Assembly: GCA_964633225.1 (NCBI GenBank)
Contig: CAZWFQ010000144.1
Location: 1 to 5,739 of the forward strand
DNA: 5,739 nucleotides
Reading direction: 5' to 3'
Source of the DNA: JAKQIM01 sp964633225
Lineage (GTDB): Bacteria > Chloroflexota > Anaerolineae > Anaerolineales > UBA4823
Position 1 is the first letter of the stretch, and every line of letters begins with the position of its first letter. The notes beneath the pieces are model-generated. The model was not told the origin of the DNA. It searched no databases and saw only the letters and a program-made list of their open reading frames with translations. Shown one piece after another: positions 1-5,730 of this stretch. Made by a program: the position numbers and the translations under genes.

Positions 1-425
1 TTCGTCTGGCGCAGCTCGAAGCCCATGCGCTGGTAGAGACGGTTGGCAGCCTGGCGGGCCGGGTTGGAGGTCAGGCCCACCTGCGGGGCGCCAGCCTGGC
101 GGGCATGCTCCAGGCAAGCCTGGGTGAGGGCCTCGCCAATGCGCCGGCCGCGGGCGCGTTCATCGACGATGACATCCTCGATGTAGCCGCGCAGCCCGGT
201 GGGGACGCGGTACAGGATCAGCGTGGCCAGGCCAATGATCTCATCGCCAAAATCGGTGTGCTGGGCAGCAAAGAGGATCGAGGCGGGCGAGGCCAGCATC
301 AGCGCCAGGTCCTGGCGGCTGGGCGGGGGATTATTGTTGGTGAGCTGCGGCACCAGGCGCTGGCAGGCGGCGTACAGCTCTTCGCTGGGCTGGGCGGCAC
401 GGAAGACGGTCAGGGCAGGGTCCAT
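1..425 (-). CDS. GNAT-family N-acetyltransferase, C-terminus cut by window edge
   Basis: The 141 visible codons encode a GCN5-related N-acetyltransferase, which transfers an acetyl group from acetyl-CoA to an amine; the substrate cannot be told. The acetyl-CoA-binding motif A is clear: a beta strand IEDVIVDE (residues 82-89) followed by RGRRIGEA, which fits the (R/Q)xxGx(G/A) pyrophosphate loop at R94-G97-A99. Motif B follows as NRLYQRMGF (128-136), the usual end of the fold, so probably only some 5-20 residues are missing beyond position 1. The ATG at 425-423 is preceded by a stop in the same frame (434-432, the stop of the carboxypeptidase gene). The only other in-frame start is GTG at 431-429, which has an AAAGG about 7 nt upstream and cannot be excluded. 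The gene sits 6 nt behind the carboxypeptidase gene, so the two are probably co-transcribed. The family is confident, the substrate unknown. Confidence 0.9.
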   Translation of the reverse strand, partial: MDPALTVFRAAQPSEELYAACQRLVPQLTNNNPPPSRQDLALMLASPASILFAAQHTDFGDEIIGLATLILYRVPTGLRGYIEDVIVDERARGRRIGEALTQACLEHARQAGAPQVGLTSNPARQAANRLYQRMGFELRQT

Positions 426-431
426 GGGCAC

Positions 432-1940
432 CTACACGCCTTTGGCCCAGGCGATGAAATCGGCCAGTTCTTGCTTCAGCTTGGCCAGCGAGGGGATGTG
501 GATGTACATCATATGCCCGGCCTCGTAATAGCCCATGCGCAGGTTGGCGCGCAGGCTGGGATCGAGGCCCAGGGTGTTGAAAGTGTATTCGGTGGCAAAA
601 TAAGGTGTTGCCAGGTCATAATAACCGTTGGCCACATAGACCTTCAGGTGCGGGTTGATCGTCATGGCCTGGCGCAGGGTCTCAGCCACGTTGACATATT
701 GGTTCTGGTGCTCGGTGTAGCTCCAGGGATAGACGCGCTCGGTCAGGATCTCATAGGGCAGGTCGCTCTCGAAGTTCAGCTCGCTGCGCACGTAGTCGTA
801 CAGGGTGGCGGCGTAGGGCCCCATGATGTTGGCCATGCTGGGGTCGAATTCGAATTTTTCACCTGCCGCATCGCGGTCGATGCCCTTGAAGCGGCTGTCG
901 AGGCGGCCCACCGTGCGGCGCTCGTGGCGCAGCAGCTCTTTGGTAAAGCGGAAGATCTCGATGCGTAGATCGGTGCGGTCCAGGTAGTCTTCTGAAAGCC
1001 CCGTATAGCGCGCCAGCTTGCGCAGGATCTTTTGGCGCTGCTCGGGCGAAAGCGCCGCCCCGCGCAGCAAGGCCGGGGTGTACTCGTTGAGCGTGAAGGC
1101 TTCGACCTCGTCGAGGGTGGCGCGCAGGTCCTTCTGCAAAGCATCGTTCAGCCGCCGGTGATACCAGGCGGTGGCGGCAAAGGTGGGCAGGAAGAAGATG
1201 AAGGGCAGGTCGTTGCCAGAATTGTAGTCGAGGGTCTGGAAGTTCAAGACCGAAGAGATCAACATGATGCCGTTCAGGTACATGCTGTGCCGCTCTTGCA
1301 GGTAGCCCGCCAGCCCCGCCGAGCGCGTGGTGCCGTAACTTTCGCCAATCAAGAACTTGGGCGAGAGCCAGCGCTTGTAGCGCGTGGTATAGAGGCGGAT
1401 GAAATCTCCGACCGACTCGATATCCTTCTTAAAGCCATGGAACTGCTTGGCCTTCTCGCCCACCACGGGCCGGCTATAACCGGTGCTGACCGGGTCGATG
1501 AAAACCAGGTCGGTCAGGTCGAGCAGGGCATACTCGTTATCCACCAGGCGGTAGGGCGGCGGCAGGGGATTGCCCTCGTCGTCCATCAACACACGCCGCG
1601 GCCCCAGCAGGCCCAGGTGCAGCCAGACCGAGGAAGACCCCGGGCCGCCGTTGAAAGAAAAGGTCAGCGGGCGTTGGGTGTGGTCTTCCACATCGTCACG
1701 CGTGTAAGCCACAAAGAAGACCGCCGCCTTGGGTTTCTCGCCTTCTGATTCGCCCTCGTGCTCGCCCTTCTTCTCTATTTCTTCTTTGAGCACCATCGTC
1801 CCGCAGGTGACGGTGTAAGGGATTACCTGGCCATGGAGGGTGAGGGTGTGCCGGGTGACAACGATCTCATCCTTGGCAGGCGGCAGCTCAGGGGCTTTCT
1901 CATCCTTCTTGGCTTCAGTTTTGGTCTCTTCTGCCATCAT
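432..1940 (-). CDS. Serine carboxypeptidase, peptidase family S10 (COG2939-like)
   Basis: A 502-residue alpha/beta-hydrolase of peptidase family S10, which removes C-terminal residues from peptides. The oxyanion-hole signature NGGPGSSS is at residues 97-104. The nucleophile is Ser201 in GESYG, the acid Asp442 in NGYYDLATP and the base His476 in EAGHMMY, so the full catalytic triad is present in the family order. Length matches bacterial S10 proteins. The N-terminus is charged (many Lys and Glu over the first 25 residues) with no hydrophobic signal segment. This points to a cytoplasmic enzyme, or to a wrongly assigned start, although no upstream alternative is apparent. Two adjacent ATGs exist at 1940 and 1937. 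The AGGAG at 1950-1946 lies 5 nt from the first and 8 nt from the second, so the protein may begin MAEETK from 1937. An 83-bp gap separates it from the SRPBCC gene, and the acetyltransferase gene follows after 6 nt in the same reading frame. The natural substrate is unknown. Confidence 0.95.
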   Translation of the reverse strand: MMAEETKTEAKKDEKAPELPPAKDEIVVTRHTLTLHGQVIPYTVTCGTMVLKEEIEKKGEHEGESEGEKPKAAVFFVAYTRDDVEDHTQRPLTFSFNGGPGSSSVWLHLGLLGPRRVLMDDEGNPLPPPYRLVDNEYALLDLTDLVFIDPVSTGYSRPVVGEKAKQFHGFKKDIESVGDFIRLYTTRYKRWLSPKFLIGESYGTTRSAGLAGYLQERHSMYLNGIMLISSVLNFQTLDYNSGNDLPFIFFLPTFAATAWYHRRLNDALQKDLRATLDEVEAFTLNEYTPALLRGAALSPEQRQKILRKLARYTGLSEDYLDRTDLRIEIFRFTKELLRHERRTVGRLDSRFKGIDRDAAGEKFEFDPSMANIMGPYAATLYDYVRSELNFESDLPYEILTERVYPWSYTEHQNQYVNVAETLRQAMTINPHLKVYVANGYYDLATPYFATEYTFNTLGLDPSLRANLRMGYYEAGHMMYIHIPSLAKLKQELADFIAWAKGV

Positions 1941-1945
1941 ACTCT

Positions 1946-1950
1946 CTCCT
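1946..1950 (-). promoter_or_regulatory. Shine-Dalgarno of the carboxypeptidase gene
   Basis: AGGAG on the minus strand, 5 nt before the ATG at 1940 and 8 nt before the ATG at 1937. The 8-nt spacing is closer to the usual optimum, so it slightly favours the second ATG as the true start. Confidence 0.6.
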
Positions 1951-1980
1951 ATCTATCCCAGCTACAAAGGATTATTTCTT

Positions 1981-2010
1981 GCCGCAGAGTCGCGGAGAAC
2001 ACAGAGAAAA
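1981..2010. repeat. Short purine-rich intergenic repeat-like element
   Basis: In the gap between the SRPBCC and carboxypeptidase genes, three degenerate units of about 9 bp follow each other on the plus strand: GCAGAGTC, GCGGAGAAC, ACAGAGAAA. The left part, CCGCAGAGTCGCGG (1982-1995), has complementary CCGC/GCGG arms around a 6-nt loop. From memory, this CGCAGAG/GCGGAGAA/CAGAGAAA pattern resembles a small element that recurs between genes in Chloroflexota and many other environmental bacteria. Copies elsewhere in this genome cannot be checked from the window. No function is claimed; the rest of the 83-bp gap is AT-rich with no clear promoter or terminator. Confidence 0.45.
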
Positions 2011-2023
2011 CAATCTAAAAAAC

Positions 2024-2716
2024 TCAATGTCTCTCTGCCCGCTCCTTGATCCCCAAGAGCATCTTGCGCTCCATCAAAAAGGCCCCCGGCTCTAAGAAAA
2101 GGCGCATAAAGACAAAATTGGTTGGGCTTTCGTTCCAATCAGCCCGCCAGCGCTCCACCAGGCGGGTGGCGTGCTGGCCCAGCGGCTCAAGGTACAAGGC
2201 CCAGGTGACGGCAAAGTGGTCGCCGGGGCGCATGCTGGGGATGGCGTCGGGGTCCAGGCGCGTATCACCGTGCATCACCAGCACCTTGCCCGGCTCGCAG
2301 ATGGCAACCGGTACACTGAAGGCCGGCTCATCATCGCCGGCAGGGGCCAGGGGGATCTGATCGCCGGCTTTCAAAGCCTGGTATTCAGGCAAGATGCGGT
2401 CGCTGGTTTGGATATCCAGGCCCATCAGGTTTTCGATCCAATCGTAGCTGTAAAAGCCACCGCGCCCCTGCCCCAACTGGGCAATCCACGGCCAGACATC
2501 CTCCGGCGCGGCCACGATGGTCACAGCGTGGGTGGCAACCAACTTGGGGTTAGGCACCAGCTCGTCGCCGGGCAGCGGGCGCAGCACCTCTTTATCCGTC
2601 GATCCCCAGCGCAAGTGCCAGGGCCGGATGACAAAGGCATAAGCCGCGGCTGCCGCGGCCCCCAGCCCAGCCAGAACAGCCAGGGTATCCAGCCATGCAG
2701 AACTTTTTTTGGCCAT
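2024..2716 (-). CDS. SRPBCC (START/polyketide-cyclase-like) protein with N-terminal membrane anchor
   Basis: A 230-residue protein of the SRPBCC superfamily, helix-grip folds that bind hydrophobic ligands in a deep cavity. An Ala/Leu-rich hydrophobic stretch at about residues 9-30 should act as a membrane anchor. It is followed by the conserved region RPWHLRWGSTDKEV (31-44) and LRPLPGDEL (45-53). The SRPBCC domain runs from about residue 60, with strand VTIVAAPEDVWPWIAQLGQG (65-84) and then GFYSYDWIENLMGLDI (87-102), typical of a small uncharacterised subgroup of the superfamily. A second conserved part is PGDHFAVTWALYLEP (164-178). No catalytic residues can be assigned, and ligand and role are unknown. 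The ATG at 2716 has an excellent AAGGAG 6 nt upstream, which overlaps the stop of the lipoprotein gene, so translation is probably coupled. Codons 3-4 lie in a run of seven A's (minus strand, 2710-2704). The family is likely, the function unassigned. Confidence 0.88.
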   Translation of the reverse strand: MAKKSSAWLDTLAVLAGLGAAAAAAYAFVIRPWHLRWGSTDKEVLRPLPGDELVPNPKLVATHAVTIVAAPEDVWPWIAQLGQGRGGFYSYDWIENLMGLDIQTSDRILPEYQALKAGDQIPLAPAGDDEPAFSVPVAICEPGKVLVMHGDTRLDPDAIPSMRPGDHFAVTWALYLEPLGQHATRLVERWRADWNESPTNFVFMRLFLEPGAFLMERKMLLGIKERAERH

Positions 2717-2722
2717 ATATCA

Positions 2723-2728
2723 CTCCTT
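2723..2728 (-). promoter_or_regulatory. Shine-Dalgarno of the SRPBCC gene, overlapping the upstream stop
   Basis: AAGGAG on the minus strand, 6 nt before the ATG at 2716. The TAA stop of the lipoprotein gene (2729-2727) supplies its first bases (TAAGGAG). A ribosome ending on the lipoprotein therefore stands directly on the next initiation site, which supports coupling and fixes the SRPBCC start. Confidence 0.8.
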
Positions 2729-4370
2729 ATGGAAGATAGAGAAAATCGCTGCCCTGGCTGACCCACAGCTCGCTCTTGCCGGCTGCCGTCACCAGCCACA
2801 GGCTGTGCCCATCCAGGCCCAGGTAGTAGCTGTAATCGCCTGCGGGATGCTCGAAAACCGGCTCTAACTCGAGGTTGGGGCCAGAGAGGGCAGAAATCTC
2901 CAGGTTCGAAGCAGGCGGCTGGGCGGTGGGTAAGGCGGTGGTATCCCAGGCCACCAGCTCGCCAGTGCGCCAGTTGAGGGCCAATAATTCAGGCCCGGGG
3001 ATGCAGTCAACCCCATAGACCAGGCAAGAGATGCCCGGCCCTGAAAAGAGATCGCCGTCATCCGGCACGCTTTGGGCCTCAAAAGCCACGCGCTGCACCT
3101 GCACCCAATCGCCGTACCAGATATCGCAGTCGCCATCCAGGCCGGGGCAAAGGCGGTAATCATAGAGCGGATTGCTGAGCAGGGCCGCCTGCTGGCCGGT
3201 GAGGGCATTGACGAGCAGGATGGCATTTGAGCCGTTGAAGGCGTATTGTGCGCCATCGTAAGACAGGGAACGGTGCTGGTAGAGCAGGTATTGGCCGCCC
3301 GGCGCCCACACGGGGTGGGTATCCAGCTCCCAGGAGGCCGGTTCGGGCAGAAAGACCAGGTCCAGCGATACGTTATAGCCCCACACGACACTTTGCAGAC
3401 CCTGAGAGTCGCCAGCCCGTGTCACCAGGGCCGTGTGGTCCTCGTTCCAGGTGGTGACGCCCGACGCGCCGAGCTGGACCAGGCTGCCGGTCAGCGGGTC
3501 AAACAGGCTCAGCCAGCCGCCCTCACAATGACCGGTGCCCAGCAGCACCTTGCCGTTGCTCAAAAACTCAAAGCTGTGCCCGGCCCCGGCTTCAGAGCGG
3601 TAAAGCACCTGGCCGCTTTGGGTGTCCATCAAGATGATGCCGCGCCCGCACACCTGAGGCCCAAAGGTAAAGCCCAACAGGCGGCCATCGGGAGAGAATT
3701 GAAAATCACTACACGCCAATGCGGTCCCCATCTCAGCCTCGTTGGCCGGCAAAACGCCGTAGCATTCTTCTGGCAGGGCGATGGTTTGGAGATTGGGATG
3801 AGTATAGGTCACCCCATAGCCCACGAAGAGGGCCTGGGCGGCAGGGGCAGAAGGCAGGTAGGCCGCAAAGCTCAAATCATCCAGGGTCAGGCGCGCCGCC
3901 CGCTGCCCATCGGGCGAGAAGCCCCACAACCAGGGGCCGCCCTGGGGCGAGGCCGAAGGCGCATCGCTGATGGAAAGCACGGTGTGCGGGAAGTTGAAGG
4001 GCCGCGGTGCGGCGCTGTTGAAGACGATCAGCCCACTCAGGGCGCCGCTGGCAGGGTCGGCCAACTGCTCCAGCGTGATACCAGCCTGGGGATTGAAAAC
4101 CGGCACAGGGTTATAGGTGGGCGAAGGGCCCGGGGTGGGGGTATAGGTGGGCGGGAGGGGGGTGGGGGTGAGGGTGGGAGCGATCTGCCCCTCAGGCGTG
4201 GGCGTCCAACTGGGCACCAGGGTCAGGCGCCAGCCGGGCGCGGGCGTGGTGGCGAGGGGGGTGGGCCCGGCAGGCGAACAGCCGGCCAACAACCCCAGGC
4301 ACAGCAGGCCCAATACCAGGCGGCCGGCCCAGCGCAGCTTGCAAGAAGGAGGGTCAAAGGGCGGGTTCAT
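2727..4370 (-). CDS. Secreted lipoprotein with Thr/Pro-rich stalk and beta-propeller-like body
   Basis: A 547-residue exported lipoprotein of unknown function. The signal peptide has a basic n-region (K11, R13, R17), a Leu/Gly-rich core (18-27) and the lipobox LLAG-C with Cys31 as the lipidated residue. A low-complexity Thr/Pro stalk follows (about 37-92, TPTP repeats at 56-80), which should lift the rest away from the membrane. The body (about 93-547) has FSPDG at 151-155 and 225-229 and WAPGG at 355-359, with strand patterns such as GIILMDTQSGQVLYRS and AILLVNALTGQQAAL. These resemble blades of TolB/WD40-type propellers, though too diverged to count. Eight cysteines occur after Cys31, including two CxxxxxxC pairs (408/415 and 449/456), consistent with disulfides outside the membrane. 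The start ATG overlaps the upstream stop as ATGA, with no good Shine-Dalgarno, so translation is likely coupled. No catalytic motif is visible; a sensor or binding role is only a guess. Confidence 0.88.
   Translation of the reverse strand: MNPPFDPPSCKLRWAGRLVLGLLCLGLLAGCSPAGPTPLATTPAPGWRLTLVPSWTPTPEGQIAPTLTPTPLPPTYTPTPGPSPTYNPVPVFNPQAGITLEQLADPASGALSGLIVFNSAAPRPFNFPHTVLSISDAPSASPQGGPWLWGFSPDGQRAARLTLDDLSFAAYLPSAPAAQALFVGYGVTYTHPNLQTIALPEECYGVLPANEAEMGTALACSDFQFSPDGRLLGFTFGPQVCGRGIILMDTQSGQVLYRSEAGAGHSFEFLSNGKVLLGTGHCEGGWLSLFDPLTGSLVQLGASGVTTWNEDHTALVTRAGDSQGLQSVVWGYNVSLDLVFLPEPASWELDTHPVWAPGGQYLLYQHRSLSYDGAQYAFNGSNAILLVNALTGQQAALLSNPLYDYRLCPGLDGDCDIWYGDWVQVQRVAFEAQSVPDDGDLFSGPGISCLVYGVDCIPGPELLALNWRTGELVAWDTTALPTAQPPASNLEISALSGPNLELEPVFEHPAGDYSYYLGLDGHSLWLVTAAGKSELWVSQGSDFLYLP
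4132..4178 (+). other. G-run tract, potential G-quadruplex, inside the lipoprotein stalk
   Basis: The plus strand carries eight runs of three or more G in 47 bases: 4132-4135, 4137-4141, 4149-4151, 4153-4155, 4157-4162, 4164-4168, 4172-4174 and 4176-4178. The last six are separated by loops of one to three bases, which fits the usual G-quadruplex pattern. The tract is the complement of CCC/ACC codons for residues 65-80 of the Thr/Pro stalk, so it sits on the template strand while the mRNA is C-rich. It is most simply a by-product of the protein's composition; a regulatory role is not shown. Confidence 0.6.
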
Positions 4371-5695
4371 TGGCCCCCGGCATGCGGCTGGCGGATGTGG
4401 TCCAGGCGGAGCTCTTCGGCCGCCCAGCGGTAATGGCTGTAGGTGTTGGCAGCCAGGTAGGGGGCCATGCTGGAGGTCTCACCCGTCCAGGCGTAGCGCC
4501 CCACTTCGAAGATCTCTTCTTCGGTCATGCAATCCACCAGGGCCAATATTTGCTGGTGCGAGGCCAGGTAATCGGTCAACACATCTTGCAGGGAGCGGTC
4601 TTTGTGGCGCTCGTAGCTCTGCTGGTTCAGGGCGGGGAGCTGTTCCCAATCAAAACCCTCTTCGGGCAGGTGCGGCAGCTCACAGCGCAGGCCGGCCTCA
4701 TACCAGGCGGCAAAACGCCGTTCCCAATCGACCAGGTGGGCTAACAAATCTTTGACCGACCAATGGCCGAGCGCGCCGGGGGTGGTCATCTCTTCGGGCG
4801 ACAGGCCGTCGATCTTTTGATCCAGGTTTTTGCGCTCTGCATGGATGCGGTCGATCACCTGTTCTTTGGTGGTCGGATGTTCCATAAGCCGTTTTTCTCC
4901 TGGATTTATTGTACCATCTCGCCGCCAGAACGAATCGAACCAGGGCGGGGCCACCTGGGTAAAATGGGCCCAAGAGCCCGGCTGGGGGTTTGGGTCGGGC
5001 AGCATCCATTCCCACAGGCCCAAGAAGGTGAAGCCGCAGCCCAGCAGGGTGTTCAAAACCGTGCCCAGGGTGTGGCGGAACTCGTGCGGGCTGGGCAGGG
5101 TCAGCTTGGTGCCATCGGGCTGGGGCACGTCCCAACCGGGGAAGTAGCGGGTAATGTCTTCGCCGTCTAGATAAGGGTTGGTGAGCGGGTACGCGCGACC
5201 GTCCCAGGCTTCATTATCCACCGCCTGGACGAAAGGGTTGGCGAACTGCACAAAGTAAATGCCGCCCGGCTTGAGCACGCGCCCCACGCCGCGGAAGACC
5301 GGCTCGACGGCGGGGACGAAGTTGAGCGAATAGACCTGCCAGACGATGTCAAAGCAAGCATCGGGAAAGATCGACAGGTCGCGCATATCGCCCTGGCAGG
5401 TGCTGATCTGCAGGCCGTGATGGGCGGCGGCCTGGCGGTCGCGCGCCAACTGTACGTCTGAGAGGTCCAGCACGGTCACCTGGGCCCCCAGCAGGCCAAA
5501 GGAGACCGAATCTTGCCCGCCGCCGCTGGCCAGGCAGAGCACGCGCTTGCCGGCCACGTCGGTCAAGATACCGTGACGGCCAATCTGCCGGCGCGCCTCT
5601 TCGAGCGTGTACTCCAGGCGGGGTTGGGACCACTCGACATTGGCATCAGCCAGGGCATTCCAGCGCTGGCGGTTGGTGGTGTTGATTTCATCCAT
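4367..5695 (-). CDS. SAM-dependent methyltransferase fused to a DinB/ClbS-like (DUF1706) domain
   Basis: A 442-residue two-domain protein. Residues 1-259 are a class I SAM-dependent methyltransferase: motif I VLCLASGGGQDSVSFG (52-67), the acidic ribose-binding residue Asp77 at the end of VTVLD, QGDMRDL (101-107), DIVWQVYSLNFV (116-127) and LKPGG (141-145). It ends in APPWFDSFWRR, the usual C-terminus of this subgroup. After a short linker, residues 271-442 form a DinB-like four-helix bundle of the ClbS/DfsB (DUF1706) type, with GHWSVKDLLAHLVDWERR (310-327), EEGFDWEQLPALN (345-357), RYAWTG (400-405) and ANTYSHYRWAAEEL (416-429). ClbS itself protects its host from colibactin; no such role is shown here, and the methyl acceptor is unknown. 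The start at 5695 (MDEINTTNRQRWN) matches how the family begins; an in-frame ATG at 5734, only 5 nt from the window edge, would add 13 residues. The stop overlaps the lipoprotein ATG. The joint may be a recent fusion: the second domain has its own ATG at 4885 behind AGGAG. Confidence 0.87.
   Translation of the reverse strand: MDEINTTNRQRWNALADANVEWSQPRLEYTLEEARRQIGRHGILTDVAGKRVLCLASGGGQDSVSFGLLGAQVTVLDLSDVQLARDRQAAAHHGLQISTCQGDMRDLSIFPDACFDIVWQVYSLNFVPAVEPVFRGVGRVLKPGGIYFVQFANPFVQAVDNEAWDGRAYPLTNPYLDGEDITRYFPGWDVPQPDGTKLTLPSPHEFRHTLGTVLNTLLGCGFTFLGLWEWMLPDPNPQPGSWAHFTQVAPPWFDSFWRRDGTINPGEKRLMEHPTTKEQVIDRIHAERKNLDQKIDGLSPEEMTTPGALGHWSVKDLLAHLVDWERRFAAWYEAGLRCELPHLPEEGFDWEQLPALNQQSYERHKDRSLQDVLTDYLASHQQILALVDCMTEEEIFEVGRYAWTGETSSMAPYLAANTYSHYRWAAEELRLDHIRQPHAGGQ
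4897..4916 (-). promoter_or_regulatory. Relic or active start signals for the DinB-like domain inside the fused gene
   Basis: Between the methyltransferase and DinB-like domains the minus strand reads TGGTACAAT (4916-4908), an extended -10-like sequence (TGn plus TACAAT, 5 of 6 matches). It is followed by AGGAG (4901-4897), 11 nt before an in-frame ATG at 4885 (MEHPTTKEQVIDRI). The stretch is AT-richer than its surroundings. No good -35 box is visible, and a start just after this -10 would leave almost no leader before the AGGAG. It may be a leftover intergenic region rather than a working promoter. Confidence 0.3.
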
Positions 5696-5699
5696 ATCT

Positions 5700-5715
5700 T
5701 TGAAAACCCTTTCAA
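5700..5715. repeat. Short inverted repeat just upstream of the methyltransferase start
   Basis: On the minus strand TTGAAA-GGGT-TTTCAA is a perfect 6-bp inverted repeat with a 4-nt loop, ending 4 nt before the ATG at 5695. The SD-like AAAGGG lies partly in its stem, so a hairpin could affect initiation if 5695 is the start. A pair of arms this short can also occur by chance. Confidence 0.35.
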
Positions 5716-5730
5716 TATCCTTATATCCTT
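5715..5730. repeat. Tandem 8-bp direct repeat in the methyltransferase leader
   Basis: ATATCCTT occurs twice in tandem on the plus strand (5715-5722 and 5723-5730), with a degenerate third unit GCATCCTG at 5731-5738. On the minus strand this reads AAGGATAT twice, so it offers repeated SD-like AAGGA. The AT-rich composition compared with the coding regions suggests leader DNA, which supports the start at 5695 over 5734. Part of the array may lie outside the window. Confidence 0.4.

Noticed and set aside
105..968. Plus-strand open frame of 287 codons opposite the acetyltransferase and carboxypeptidase genes
   Set aside because: It spans two real genes on the other strand, including the junction between them, and its Gly/Val/Gln-rich translation matches no family I know. 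Other plus-strand frames (for example 1032-1748 and 2171-2761) are rejected for the same reason.
2011..2023. T-run on the minus strand after the SRPBCC stop as a rho-independent terminator
   Set aside because: The T6 run directly follows the stop codon, and no GC-rich stem lies before it.
1941..2023. Promoter for the carboxypeptidase gene in the 83-bp gap
   Set aside because: Some AT-rich hexamers (such as AATAAT and TAGATA) are present, but none has a -35-like partner at 16-18 bp.
2704..2710. Run of seven A's at codons 3-4 of the SRPBCC gene as a programmed frameshift site
   Set aside because: The zero frame is open for 230 codons and encodes a full domain. No downstream stimulatory structure is evident, and Lys-Lys near a membrane anchor explains the run.
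4116..4211. Thr/Pro stalk region as a CRISPR-like or tandem-repeat array
   Set aside because: The repetition is loose TPTP coding sequence without conserved repeat and spacer units.
3246..4433. Long open frame on the plus strand (395 codons) opposite the lipoprotein gene
   Set aside because: It is antisense to a well-supported lipoprotein, has a Gly/Arg/Gln-rich low-complexity composition with no recognisable domain, and is explained by the high-GC codon use of the real gene.
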